From Chlamydoabsidia padenii (Eukaryota > Mucoromycota > Mucoromycetes > Mucorales > Cunninghamellaceae): 64,000 nucleotides of DNA. Shown here piece by piece: positions 11,717 through 23,598 of this stretch; position 1 is the stretch's first letter, and every line of letters starts with the position of its first letter. The stretch is from the NCBI GenBank assembly GCA_025330725.1, contig JAIWND010000001.1, forward strand, positions 434,001-498,000, read 5' to 3'. Under the pieces are notes generated by a model. The model was given only the letters and a program-made list of their open reading frames with translations, was not told the origin of the DNA and made no database searches. The translations under genes were made by a program, and so were the position numbers.

Positions 11717-13508
11717 CAATGGTTAGTCAGATCATTATTCTTTTCCCTTTCCCTTGTCCTGAAATATCAAAGATTTACCTATCGTTACCACTAAAGGTAC
11801 ATTCAAACTTGTCAAAGATACAGTCATTTTCATACAAGTCGCACAATTTGGAACGCAGTTGGTCGTGAATGTTGATGGTTTGTACAGGTTTATTGTCCAT
11901 GTTGATATCCCAAATTTTTAATGTCAGATAGTCTCTTGACAATATGTAGCGGCCGTCGTGACTAAAGTTGATGTCGGATACAGAGGAGATGATTTCAGAG
12001 AAGAAAGACCGGCTGGCTGGGTCTTCAGTCTCTTCAAATACTGGAAAGAGATGAGTTAGTACTATATTTAAATTCAGAATAGTAATTATACATTACCTTT
12101 TGCATTGCGATCGCACAGTGCAGATTCACGCATATCGCTAAGCTTGATGGTGCCTTTGCTTGAGCTATACATAAACATGTTGCAATGGTAAGGATGGAAT
12201 TCAGCTGAGGTAATTACTTCAGTCAGTTCTTCCATATTAGCAGGTTTGATATCAACGATGTCTAGTTAAATATATACATAAATACATATGGAGACGTTGT
12301 GGGTTAATATTGTTTATTGGCCGATCTTCTTTTTTACTTACTAAAGGATTGATCAGATATGTTCAAGTTCCACAAATTGATTCGTAGATCGTCAGCCGAG
12401 ATATAAGTTTCACTGTCAGAATTGATCGAGATAGAGTTGATGTGATAGGCGTGTGCTAAATGACAAGGATAAATTTACATGACAAGTAAGTAATAGGATC
12501 CAGCTCACCATTTTGAGAATCATTACCGTTAGCATAAACTTTTCGTGGAGCAGCAGCAATAATAGTGTCTTGATGAGCCAATTTTGGTATACGTAAGGTA
12601 TTGGCAACAGGTTGGGGTCCATCATTCAAGCTGTTTTCCGATACCACCTTTAGGGATTTTTCATAAACTTTCCAGAGTTTGATCGTTTTGTCTAAACAGT
12701 AAAAGGAGGGGATTCGGTTGGTAAGTTCCAGATACGATCCTTCATCCTTTTTCTTCTGTATCCTTACCATTTGTTGAGAGTAAAAAGTGAGCCGAGTTTT
12801 GTCGTTTGCACCATTTGATCTTGTTGATTTTTTCTTCAATCTCCAAACTTTTAAGATAATCAAATTCAGCTTCATGAGATTGGAATTCGATATGGAACTT
12901 GTATTCGCATCCTTTTTTCTATAAAGAGAGTTACGCGTACGCCCAAATTACAATGTTAGTATAGGTATTCATAGTTTTCATTGCTCACAATTCCGCATAT
13001 CCTCTTTTTGAGTTCCATACTTACGCTATCATTCCTTTCAAAGAGGACAACACGACCACCTATCAAGTTTAGATAGATATAATAATAAAACGTTAGTAAA
13101 TGTTGGTTGATATAAGTGTCTTCCGCTGAGTTCCATTCGCTAGATATATACCCTATTCAAATGTCTTCAAGTTAGTTGCTACCTTGGTATACCATATTGT
13201 ATTGTATTGTATCCTTTACTTACTCTGTCACCAGTCACCAGGAAATCTCCACTATGGTCAAATTCCACAGCAGTGATAATGTCAGCTATAAAGAATTACA
13301 GTAAAGAGTTAGTAAAAGATTCCATTCTTCTCCATCTTTTAATGTTTTTAACTCAAGAGCAACCAAGGGTTATTCAAACAATATTCGACTTTTTGTTGTT
13401 GTCGGATGAGTTTCTTTTCTTTAATTTACCTTCAGTGATGTCGTCAGATTCACCTTTATCGCCAAAACACTGAGCAAATTTCCAATTGTGATCTTCGTTG
13501 GTGTTCAT
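11397..13508 (-). CDS. CDC55: PP2A regulatory subunit B55 (Cdc55/PR55)
   Basis: WD40 regulatory B subunit of protein phosphatase 2A, which directs substrate choice in mitosis and signalling. Exons: 13430..13508, 13224..13285, a single base at 13152, 13025..13059, 12768..12918, 12509..12691, 12342..12455, 12097..12261, 11779..12040 and 11397..11670; total 1326 nt, 441 residues, normal for the family. Family hallmarks are [92 protein letters not shown] and VMTGSYNN. The frame is kept only if G13152, flanked by AG and GTATAT, is included as a 1-nt exon inside the codon for the first Gly of GGRVV; see findings. Intron 8 carries about 38 T between branch site and acceptor. Confidence 0.93.
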
Positions 13509-14126
13509 GGTAGAGTCGGTTTTGTATATACAAACAATGGGTAAAGTAGTAAAGTAGGAAAGAAAAAAAAAAAGAAAAGAAAGAAAAGAAAGGGGAGTAG
13601 AAAAAATGATACAGAGAGAGACAGATTAAAAAATATTCAAACGCCGGTCGTGGCCATCGGTCGGGTTCTTGGGATTGGATCTGCGTTTGCCAACCTAGCA
13701 CGCAAACGAAACAGTATACATACACTTGACAACTTTTGCATCAGTAATTTTCCATAATCTATCCATTTAGAGAATATTATTCCATTGTCTTTTGTACGTA
13801 GAAACATGCTATGGCAGCATTTGTATTAGAAATAAAGTTTTATCATGCCATCATACCCTTTCATGTAATTGAAAACCCGACCGCAAAGTCACGACCCCAT
13901 AACTTTTTTCAAGGCTGGATTGCTCCTCTCCTCTTTCTCTTACATTACACTCACTCATATACATTAGACACACCAAATAGGGCTTCAGCATTAGTCAAGG
14001 ACAAAAACACATCCTCGCCTACATTACCTAAGCAATATTTGTCCTTACTTTTGCAATTCCTGCATCTTATTCCCCCCCCTCTCTCTCTCTCTCTCTCTTC
14101 CTCTCCTTTTATATATATATATAACC
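13509..14126. promoter_or_regulatory. Divergent promoter region, PP2A-B55 and PPR gene
   Basis: Contains TTCAAACGCCGG at 13636-13647 on the PP2A side, a variant of the recurrent promoter motif. On the PPR side a CCCCCC(CT)n tract at 14071-14105 leads into TATATATATATA at 14110-14121, just upstream of the ATG at 14127. No ORF is supported. Confidence 0.45.
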
Positions 14127-16313
14127 ATGTCCATGTCTTGGTCTGGCTCAACTCTATACCGTCGTATATGGATCAACCACCTCCTCCAATCTCAACATAG
14201 TAGATCGGTACATTTGGCAACTAAACAAGCACAACAAACGTCATCTCATATCAACAATTATCAACCTCCACCCTCTTTTTTGACACCAATGAGCCAACCC
14301 TCTTTGGCAACACCACGACCACCAGTATTGAACACGAAGACAACAACCTATTCGAAACGAAACATGGAGAAGGCAATAGTACAGCAAATCAAGACTGGAC
14401 TCGTCGATGACTTGCACTATATTTTGGGTGACGTCTATCGTGCGGGATACACACCAAACATCACTACCTACAATCACATCATCAAGGGACTCGCAAGACA
14501 ATTCCACCATCGACAACGACAATTGGAGGCGCATGCATTACTAAAAGATATGGAACGTCGTGGAGTCTCACCCAACTCTCAGACTTTTATGCAAATACTT
14601 TTAGGATATATTGTACACACCAAAACGATAGCGACAACTACGCCCCCTTCTTCCGTCGATACATCGCAGATGATCCAACTACTATTCGACCGACTATTAT
14701 GCTGCGAACGACAAAGAGGATATAAACGGACACATCACAAGGTCAAGAAATTGGTGGAGATGATGGCTGGTGTTGGGCATGCTTCTATACTACCTGTCAT
14801 GATCACCAGCATGAAAGTTGGCATCCTTTTTGATGTGTCTATTTGGAACACCGCTCTGGCTGGATGTATACGTGGTGGCTATTTAGATGCGGGTGAACAA
14901 TTACTGAATCTTATGCGACAATCAAGACAATGGCAACAACAAAATCAAGGATTGGTAATTATTCCCAATGTGACATCGTATCATATTGTCATTAGCGGTT
15001 ATCTCGGATGTCATGGTGGTGTGGCTGATATGGATCGTGCTATTGAACTATTGCATATCATGACGGAAGATGGACTTGCGGCTGATTACCGGATATATCA
15101 GGATTTTTTATGTGCTCACACTACTTTAACAATCACCGACAAATCAGCAAATCTGGGGGATCATATGCGACAACAGAAGGATGATCGGTTATTTACAGTA
15201 CAGCGACTATGGCAGGCTATGATGACAACAATGACGGACGGACAAAAGGTGGGCGATGATGTTTTAACAAAGCTACTGGACTACTATCTACAAAATGAAG
15301 CCTATTCGTCAATGGAACAAGTCTATTGGGATCTACGGCAACGCGATAACACATTCTCTCGAAGGATAGCAATATACTTTTACAAGGCAATCACTGGATT
15401 TGCACGAAAACAACATCTACTCTCTGGGATTGCTATGTTTTATGATTTGCTAACTGATGGTCATGGAGCCAACCATTCTGCGACTTGTTCTCTGATTCGG
15501 GCATGTATACTTCGCGGGCAATTGGATATGGCACAACAAATCCTGGATGTCATTGAAGAAACTTCGCAACAACCAGCGGCTGGAAATCACTATGCAACCA
15601 TGGTACAAGCTTATATACAACAGGGACAACTCGAATCGGCCAAGGCCATGTTTAGCAAGGCACAACAATCTCATTCTTCTCGGTCCTCGGAATCACTAGG
15701 TTTATTAAAGGCCTGCCAAGCGATGATTCAAGGGTATTTTAGGGTGCGGGAACTGAAAAAGGTGGAATCATTACTTGAACAATACAACACCAGCTTGCAA
15801 CTTGAAGGCATCTCGAATGACAACAACGGCATGATGGACCAAAGATTAATCAACACTATGATGGAAGGTTTGGGACTTGTAGGGGACATGGACAGGCTTG
15901 ATGACTTTCTGGACCGCGAAGATGTGGATATTAATACTTTGGAATCGATGATGATTTTGATTCAATCGAGACTTTATCAAGGCAATGTAACTGGTGCTGA
16001 AAACGATCTCAAGAAGGGCTTGGAACACTATGATGCGAAATCCTTACAACCTTCGATACAAGCGGTTTTAACTGGTATGGCTTTGGATGGTAACGTGGCT
16101 TCTTGTGAAAAGTGGGTCGATCTCCTATCTACAAATGGTCTCATGAATGGTGCATCTTATGAAGCTCTATTGGTATGTTATGGTAAGTCAGGTGACACGG
16201 CGAAACTAGTACAATTACATGACCAACTTGTTCGACAAGGTGTGCAACTGGAACAAGGTCTGGAAAACAAGATGAACAATGAATGGCTGGAAAACCAAAA
16301 CATGTGTATATAG
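14127..16313 (+). CDS. Pentatricopeptide repeat (PPR) protein, probably mitochondrial
   Basis: Intronless ORF of 728 residues. The N-terminus (MSMSWSGSTLYRRIW, followed by a region rich in Arg, Gln and Ser and poor in acids) looks like a mitochondrial presequence. From about residue 105 repeated 35-residue helical hairpins appear, for example TPNITTYNHIIKGLAR then ALLKDMERRGVSPNSQTF, IPNVTSYHIVISGYLG, NHYATMVQAYIQQGQLESAK and GASYEALLVCYGKSGDTAK. PPR proteins bind organellar RNA and act in processing, stability or translation; which transcript is unknown. A second in-frame ATG at 14133 is an equally plausible start. No orthologue recognised. Confidence 0.88.
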   Translation: MSMSWSGSTLYRRIWINHLLQSQHSRSVHLATKQAQQTSSHINNYQPPPSFLTPMSQPSLATPRPPVLNTKTTTYSKRNMEKAIVQQIKTGLVDDLHYILGDVYRAGYTPNITTYNHIIKGLARQFHHRQRQLEAHALLKDMERRGVSPNSQTFMQILLGYIVHTKTIATTTPPSSVDTSQMIQLLFDRLLCCERQRGYKRTHHKVKKLVEMMAGVGHASILPVMITSMKVGILFDVSIWNTALAGCIRGGYLDAGEQLLNLMRQSRQWQQQNQGLVIIPNVTSYHIVISGYLGCHGGVADMDRAIELLHIMTEDGLAADYRIYQDFLCAHTTLTITDKSANLGDHMRQQKDDRLFTVQRLWQAMMTTMTDGQKVGDDVLTKLLDYYLQNEAYSSMEQVYWDLRQRDNTFSRRIAIYFYKAITGFARKQHLLSGIAMFYDLLTDGHGANHSATCSLIRACILRGQLDMAQQILDVIEETSQQPAAGNHYATMVQAYIQQGQLESAKAMFSKAQQSHSSRSSESLGLLKACQAMIQGYFRVRELKKVESLLEQYNTSLQLEGISNDNNGMMDQRLINTMMEGLGLVGDMDRLDDFLDREDVDINTLESMMILIQSRLYQGNVTGAENDLKKGLEHYDAKSLQPSIQAVLTGMALDGNVASCEKWVDLLSTNGLMNGASYEALLVCYGKSGDTAKLVQLHDQLVRQGVQLEQGLENKMNNEWLENQNMCI

Positions 16314-16677
16314 TTATTATCTTCCTTCTTCCCTCTTTGTATTTTATTATCATTATCTTTTGTAGTTTATTTATATACCAAAAATTAGAAATAAAGCATT
16401 GTGTGATCTGGACCTTCTGGACCATCTTTGAAACGGAATATGCTGTTTTGAAGTTTAATGCCCGACGATCAAAAAATGGATTATATCTTGCCCCTGCTTC
16501 TTCTTTTTTTTTTCCTTCTTCTTCCCCTTTTTATACCTATATTTATCATTAACACTAAATTCTACCATTCCCCTCCCTCCGTATACCTCCTCTTTATATA
16601 TATATATATATATATACATATACCCCTTCTTCCTCTTTTTTATTCTCATTTACCCTTGTGAATCTGTCCTTCCAACG
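16314..16677. other. Spacer between PPR and TRK genes
   Basis: Holds the 3' UTR of the PPR gene and a pyrimidine-rich promoter for TRK with a (TA)n run at 16597-16617. No gene seen. Confidence 0.5.
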
Positions 16678-19245
16678 ATGTCTGCACTTCAATCTTTATT
16701 TGATCGTGCTCATCGATTTAAAAACAACCATATTCACTTTTTACAAGTTCATTACGTTTACATTCTTTTTACTATCTTCATATTCTCTGGACTCTACTTT
16801 TGTCAACCTGGTACGTCATGGGCTTACATTGATGTACTTTATATGGCGACCACTGGCTGCACCAACACGGGTCTGAATACCATTCCTCTCTCGGCAATGT
16901 CAACTTATCAAGTATCAGTACTTTACTTCTCTTCCTTATTTGGGTCTCATATTGTGGTCTCATTCGTAATGGTCATGGTGCGAAAATACTACTTTTCGAA
17001 ACGCTTCCGGGAGGTGGTACTTTTTAACAAGGCAAGAAAAGCGAGGGAAACCCATCGACGACGCCAGAGCAACAACAGCAGCAAACTCAACGATCGACCT
17101 ATAATCAATGTCCTTTTGCACTCCGGCACCAACATCGGTCATGATGATCAACTTCCTTCACTGAAAATGGCAACTTTTGATTTGGAGGCTGGTGTTATTG
17201 GTCCATATCCTTTGACAATGCCTCTCAAAACCCAGCACAAGCACCACTTGCAGAAACTACAACCTGGATCTCAAATTACACCTGTTGAAAAGTCAGCCAA
17301 TGATATAGTTGCATCATTCTATCATAATCAACAAGAACAAGAGTTGGATATGGAAAAGGACAACTTTACACAGGATACTACTACTACTACAACAACGGGA
17401 AAATCGCCACAGTTCGATCACCAGCAAACAGGATACAATGATACGAACAATCAGACGGACGATGAAAATTTGCATTACAATACCAATCACTCACCGACAG
17501 CAACAGTTGGGGCTAACATCATCTTTGCCGACAACGTTCTTCAACAACGCGAAGCGGCTCGTCAGCGACTTGAAGCTCAACGGAAATTGGAAGACGTACG
17601 ACAGGATTCGGACAATCGATCATCCTATACTGATAATCATCATCATCAACATCAACGTCATCATTCGAATGGCGATATGGACAACCAAGGTAATATAACA
17701 GATGCGGCGGATATACTCTCTCTGGCTGAATTAACAAGGGAACAACGATATCATTTGGGTGGTGCGGAATATCGTGCTTTGGATTTGTTGACTATTGTGA
17801 TTCCGTCTTATTATATGGGTATCGTACTTTGCGCATCATTTGCGTTCCGTATCTACATTGCTGTCTCACCTTATGCACAACATGTGTTACTTACAACCAA
17901 TGGAAACGAAGGCTCCATTAACTCATGGTATCTCTCCTTCTTTATCAGTCTCTCGGCGATGAACAATCTGGGACTTAGTCAAATCGATGCTTCTATGGTG
18001 CCCTTCCAAAAGTCTCCATTCCCTTTGTTATTATGTGGATTCCTTGTCTTGGCTGGAAATACGGCCTATCCTATCTTTCTTCGATTTACTATTTGGTGCC
18101 TGTACTGCATGACTCCGAAATCTTACTCTATGCATCGTGAAACATTGCGTTACCTTTTGGATCACCCTCGACGATGTTATACAACTCTTTTTCCATCTGC
18201 ACAAACTTGGTGGCTCCTGGCGATACTGATTGCTATCAATATGACTGAAGTGGTGGTCTTTATATCAACAAACTTTTGGTTGCCTGTCATGGATAACATT
18301 CCTATTGCTTCTCAACTATTAGACGCATTGTTTCAAGGCATTGCAACTCGAAATGGTAAGGATTGAAGCAATATAATACACAGACTGGAAAATAACTCTT
18401 TTTTTATTTTTATTTTTATTTTTTGTGTTTATAGCGGGATTCTCGGTTGTGAACTTGGGGTTACTGAATCCAGGTACCATTCTTGTTTATATCGTGGCAA
18501 TGTACATTGGTGTTTATCCGGTAGCTATTTCAATGCGAAATAGTAATGTTTATCAGGTAAACTTTATGATGTAGCAAACAAGATAACAATAAATCATGCT
18601 AAACTTATCAATTTATAGGAACGGTCTTTGGGGATGTATCGTACAGAAGCTGATCAACAGGACACAGATGATTATAGCAGCAACCACGAATTGGCAAATG
18701 GTGGGATCATACTCAAATTACGCAAACAACGAACGATCAACAGTGTGGTAACGACATCCAAAAAGATATTTCAGCAGCCCGATTTCTTTGTAATGACACA
18801 AATCCACCGCCAACTCTCCAAAGATATCTGCTGGGTGGTCGTCGGTATATTCTGTGTGTGTGTCTTGGAAGCTCAAGCTATCATGTCACCACCTCCCGTC
18901 ACCTTTGCCTCTGTGATATATGAATGCGTATCTGCTTTTGGATGTGTCGGTGGCTCTTTTGGTGGTACGATACCGGGAACATCACAAAGTAAGGACTATA
19001 GAACGATCAGTAAACTGGTGATTATCCTTTTGATGTACCGTGGTAGGCATCGTGGTTTACCTGACGCTATTGACCGGGCTGTTCTCTTACCTTCTGAACA
19101 ACTGGAACAATCCGACATTGAGGAAAAACAACTCCATCGCCTTCATCGCAGCTCTTCTTGTTTGACAACACTCACAGGCGGCGGCATCACCAGCACGAAC
19201 CATTCAACAAACATCAGAATCTACCGGCGATCGGATACTTTATAG
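16678..19245 (+). CDS. TRK1: TRK-family high-affinity potassium transporter
   Basis: Three exons (16678..18355, 18435..18556, 18619..19245) give 808 residues. The four selectivity-filter pore loops of the TRK/HKT superfamily are readable: TTGCTNTGLNT (about 60-70), SAMNNLGLSQ, ATRNAGFSV (spanning the first exon junction) and SAFGCVGGSFG; each keeps its filter Gly. A long hydrophilic, Asn/Gln/His-rich cytoplasmic loop (about 125-355) separates the first and second membrane modules, as in Trk1 of yeasts. The signature RGRHRGLPDAIDRAVLLP near the end is strongly conserved in fungal TRKs. Role: plasma-membrane K+ uptake. It is shorter than S. cerevisiae Trk1 because the loop is shorter. Confidence 0.93.
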
Positions 19246-20825
19246 CCTCTTGTAGTGGCATACCTTTATTTACCCATTTACTTTTTGCATTTTATACATA
19301 CATCTTGAACCATCTCCCTCCTACCATTACATTAGATATAGCCCTTTATAGTTTTTAGTATATCATCTGTCATTTATCATTATTAATAAAATAAATCACA
19401 AACGCTGGAATCGTTATGCATTACCAATTTGCTCTGTGTTAAATTAGATGATTCACTACAATAATGTGATATAATCTCTTCTTGTCTTTACTGTTTTATG
19501 TGTACATACATACAGACATGCTAGATACAACATAGACGATGTTGGTGCTTGTCACCCATTAATCCCATTCTCAAAAAAAACGGGGGGGACAGCCTAAATT
19601 AAGAAATTCTTACTGGTTACTCTTCCGACATGGCTCTTTTGCATGATTGACATGATAAGTTGATGTTTCATAATGCACTGATATAAAAGAGAGGCTGGTA
19701 CCATATGCTACACGGTCTGATATGGGGGGGGTAAGTGTTGGCGGTAGAGTAGGAGGACCATGGTAGGAGACTATATTACGGTGAAAAGACTTTGGATTTT
19801 TTTTTTTTCAAACGTGAACTGCTCGCCGTATAGGCCAGCTCTGACCGTGAAAGGGGGTTCGTCTAATTAAGACATTCATACAGTATTTGACTTTGAAATG
19901 TAAATTCCGACCTTGGACGTAGAGCTCAGGCCAACAACTCTGGGGGAAATTTAACATCCAGCATGAATAGCGGGGTTACTATTTGAAATCCGGCTCCGAT
20001 TGAAAATAGGAAAGGCGTACCGTCGAAGGGTTTACCCTACGATAAGTATATAGTGAAATGATACTATCATAATATGTGCCGAGTGTTTGGAAGGAATAAA
20101 AGCACCTGATAGGTATGAACACTATGTATCAGTCATTCTCAAATTTGATCAATCGACACATAGTTTGAACGCTTTTTTTCACATGATGGAGAATGATGAG
20201 TAAATTAGAAAGCCCGTGCGTGAGCTTTCCTTTTTGGGTTGGACAGGGTCAACATTACCCCAAGTAAAACCGAAAACGGGGTTCCGACCCTCCATGATGA
20301 CACATCCACTAATTGCAAATGGCTTGTTTTCAACGCCCAAGTAGAATATTTGTATACTTGTTCAGAGATACTGGGAAATGGATGTCGGCAAAGCCAACGA
20401 AATACATAACCCCATAGGTATAGATAGGCGTGTAGGTTTATCACGTTGGTTTGTGCAACCAGCTGTATGATTACTCCCGACTGTCAAAGGTAAAAGTGAC
20501 TGATTGGGATCTTTTTAAAATGATACTCATAGCATATATACAAATTCAAATTAGCTATATGTATAATGGTGTACATCCCAATCTCCTAATGTCATTGTTA
20601 AATAATCAGCCTTTACCCATTGTTAGATGGATATATTAAAGCGCCGCTTTGAAATGAAGATTTAAAAACACGCGAGGGCTTTTCTTTTTCTTTTTCTCTT
20701 TGCTTTGTTTTTTCCTTCCAACTTTTTTTTTTTTTCTGTCTTGTTTTACCCTCACGCATAATATACTTTATCAATATAGACGCCACACATTACATATATT
20801 TACATTTATTACTTTTTAAACCAAC
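19246..20825. other. Intergenic region with a dispersed repeat copy
   Basis: No gene supported. A dispersed ~95-bp repeat lies at 19748-19844. AT-rich leader sequence with CT-rich blocks precedes the PIS1 start. Motif-like strings TTTGAAATGTAAATTCCGACC (19893-19913) and TTTGAAATCCGG (19983-19994) resemble the recurrent promoter motif but are far from any start codon. Confidence 0.5.
19748..19844 (-). repeat. Dispersed repeat B, copy 1
   Basis: The reverse complement reads GAGCTGG..TATACGGCGAGCA, then a Phe-Lys-like AAAAA run, AATCCAAAGTCTTTTCACC, GTAATATAGTCTCCTACC and ATGGTCCTCCTAC. It is nearly the same as 36601-36697 and 37371-37461 in the opposite orientation. Non-coding; element type unknown. 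Confidence 0.8.
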
Positions 20826-22008
20826 ATGACGAAACCCGATGGCGAAAAGAACCCTATAATTAAAAGCATCAATCCAACAGACAACGTGTTTCTATATATC
20901 CCCAACATTATTGGTAAGCTCTCTACAGGCTGGAAATGAAAGAAGTCTAACACTGATGTCATCAACTTTTTATATGTATATATTCAGGGTATACTCGCAT
21001 TATTCTAGCTGCTCTGTCACTGTATTATATGCCAATCCACCCAAAGGCCTGTGTCGTCTTATATAGCATCTCTTGCTTACTAGATGCGGTTGACGGGAAT
21101 GCTGCTCGATACTTCAATCAGTGTAAGTCATTTTATATTTGGACGGGGGTAGTCAAATCTGATGTCTTGTATTAATTATTGGACCTTTCACTCTTTTTAT
21201 TTTTTTATAGGTAGTCGATTTGGAGCTGTGCTGGATATGGTAACTGACAGGTAATGAATTCAAGGGTATCAGGGCAGATAAGAATGTTTATCATATACCA
21301 ACCATTGGCACCTTTATGTGTATAATAGATGCACCACCACCTGCTTACTTTGCTTTCTGTCTCTTCGAAATCAAGACTGGACCATTGTATTCCAATTTCT
21401 CATCTCCTTAGACTTTGCCTCTCATTATATGCATATGTATAGGTAAGCTCACGTCTATCATCCTTTTACCGGGATATGGGATTTACTGACATCTTATTTA
21501 CCTTGTTGTAGCTCCATGACAGAAGGATCATCAAGTCACAAAAAGATCGCTGAAGGTGGAAGCTGGTATCTTCGTCTCTATTACACAAATAACGTAAGTA
21601 GGATATGAGAAAGAAAGAAAAAAAAAAGGGGGGGAGGAAAATCCATACGTGTTTGAAGATCACTAATTATTTGTTTTTTGTTCATTGTGTATAACTTAGA
21701 TCATCCTCTTTATCATGTGTGCCGGCAATGAACTTTTCTTTGTCCTGTTATACATCCTCAGTGTGGCAAATATCCCTCAACCTTTGAATGGTAGGCAGAC
21801 ATAAAATGAAAAAAAAAAAAGGTTTTCCCCAACACTAACTTTCTCTTCACTATTCTATTTAGCTCTCTGGTGGATGGGTTTGTCAATAACTGGTGTAATT
21901 TGTTTTGCCAAACAATTTATCAATGTGGTTCAAATTGTGAATGCAAGCAAAGCTTTGGTGGCGATCGATAAAGAAGACAGAATCAAGGCATTGACGAAGG
22001 GGAATTAA
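20826..22008 (+). CDS. PIS1: Phosphatidylinositol synthase (CDP-DAG:inositol transferase)
   Basis: Seven exons (20826..20913, 20988..21122, 21211..21250, 21329..21442, 21512..21593, 21700..21790, 21863..22008) join to 231 residues, close to yeast Pis1. The CDP-alcohol phosphotransferase motif DGx2ARx8Gx3Dx3D is complete: DGNAARYFNQC..SRFGAVLDMVTD, interrupted by an intron in the Cys codon. It catalyses CDP-diacylglycerol plus myo-inositol to phosphatidylinositol and CMP in the ER membrane. Hydrophobic segments include RIILAALSLYYM, IILFIMCAGNELFFVLLYIL and ALWWMGLSITGVICFA. The ATG at 20826 follows a pyrimidine-rich leader; the first residues (MTKPDGEKNP) are polar and cytosolic. Confidence 0.95.
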
Positions 22009-22255
22009 ATTAAATAGTAGTTGTAGTTGTAGTAGTTTATTATCTGTTGTTATTTGTATGCACCTTATTAGCCTCTTAACATATTCGTTTCCTATAGTTT
22101 TGATTTATGTATCTACACACCCTACCCTAACTTTATACTACATAACCACATTTTTCAATAAACAATCTTACAAACGTCTTGACCTATAAATATTTAAACG
22201 CCGTTTGAAATTTACTTTTTCGACATGTCTTCATGTGTTTAGTGCACTAGATTTT

Positions 22256-22830
22256 AGGCGAGTTATGGGGTGGGTAAGTGTTAGTCTTAGAGTCTTGGTG
22301 CTTGGATTTCACGGAAATATACCATAGTACCCACATCTCATCCCATCTCTGAAAGAATCAAGGGTAAGCGGGGTTGGAAAACGAAATTTGTTTTTTCCTG
22401 GTTCCTCTTCACAAATGACAGGTAAAGTCATCACAAGCTTGAACATACTGGCACAAGGATCTTGGAGATTGGCTTTTGCGGTAAATTATGTTGGAAATAT
22501 GCCATAGTGTCCACATCGCCACTTTAATCATTAGCATATGTTGACAATTGAGTGAGTAGAGCCTTTTCCAAATCTTAGTAGAGGCAGGCGGAATCAGAAA
22601 ATGAAGCCTGGTTCCTCTTCGTACCTTTTTTTTTTTTTTTTTCCTTGCAAATGAAGTCTGGACTGACCGACACAAGGGTCTTGGTGCTTGGCTTTTGCAG
22701 TAAAGTATGTTGGAAATATGCTATAGTATCTATATCACCACTTTAATCATTAGCATCGGTTAACAATTGAGCGAGTAGTGCTCGTCTCAAATCTGACTAG
22801 GGGATCAAAAGCGGGCCCTGATGCAAATAA
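22256..22830 (+). repeat. Tandem diverged repeats, about 3 units (family C)
   Basis: Units share the order CTTGG(T/A)G(C/A)TTGG, TATGTTGGAAATATGC(C/T)ATAGT, CCACTTTAATCATTAGCAT, (A)CAATTGAG(T/C)GAGTAG and CCTGGTTCCTCTTC. Spacing is roughly 200-235 bp; the first unit is most diverged. The inverted counterpart is at 36735-37150. No coding frame. A poly-T boundary run (17 T near 22627) parallels the T runs at the boundaries of the 9.8-10.4 kb repeats. Confidence 0.8.
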
Positions 22831-22923
22831 GATGGAAACACCTCTCGTCTATTTTCCTACATGCCGAGCTATTTATTTCGTTTGATTTTATAATATGTAG
22901 ATTCTACACTGTATTTAAAAAGG

Positions 22924-22936
<13 letters not shown>

Positions 22937-22985
<49 letters not shown>
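22937..22985 (+). repeat. Poly-A tract (~49 nt)
   Basis: An uninterrupted A run preceded by a T run at 22923-22934. It could form a hairpin with that T run. No neighbouring coding remnant suggests a retroposed gene. Confidence 0.8.
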
Positions 22986-22988
<3 letters not shown>

Positions 22989-23598
22989 TAAAACATGTCA
23001 ATGTGAGATAACTAACACATGCTGATGGTACACTATTTTGAAACTTCGACGGGTGTGGGGCCAGATAGAGAATGAAATCATGAGCACAATGAAGACGAAA
23101 ACAAAGAAACACGTTTTTTAAAAGATATATATACAGCAAATATTTCAATGAATCTATGTTAAACACAAATTATGCCATTGTCCTTTTGTCCCATCTTGCT
23201 TTTATCATCAAGCTTCCCTCCCTTTACCTTGTTTTGCAAGAGCGAGCTGGATACTGATTTACAGCCTACCCGATGTGTTTGCTGCCACTCTGTCCATGTG
23301 AATTCATATAGAATACGTAACTACTGTTAGGTTACATACCTTGTTTTGCTCCAAAAGCATTATTTTATAACCAACCTGTCGATAATTTTAATTGAATCCC
23401 CGCTATTCATGCAGTTTTTGACACCTTCCATTGTAATGACATGGACCCGATTTAATCAGAGAGTTGTGATGATTTCCCAACCTATTTAATACAAGTCAAC
23501 ATTTCAAATAAAACAAAAAGTGGGACAATCCATATTTTATTATATGTCACTAAAAAGAGTGATATTATGGTGACTAATGAGGGGGAGAATGAGTATTT

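Larger units (their letters stand above)
22009..23598. other. Intergenic repeat island and long A tract
   Basis: No gene supported. It holds the tandem repeats at 22256-22830, a run of about 49 A at 22937-22985, and AT-rich sequence up to the 3' end of SDH2. Confidence 0.55.

Noticed and set aside
22923..22985. Long poly-A tract as the tail of a retroposed gene
   Set aside because: No coding or RNA-gene remnant adjoins it and no target-site duplication was seen; similar tracts occur throughout introns and spacers here.
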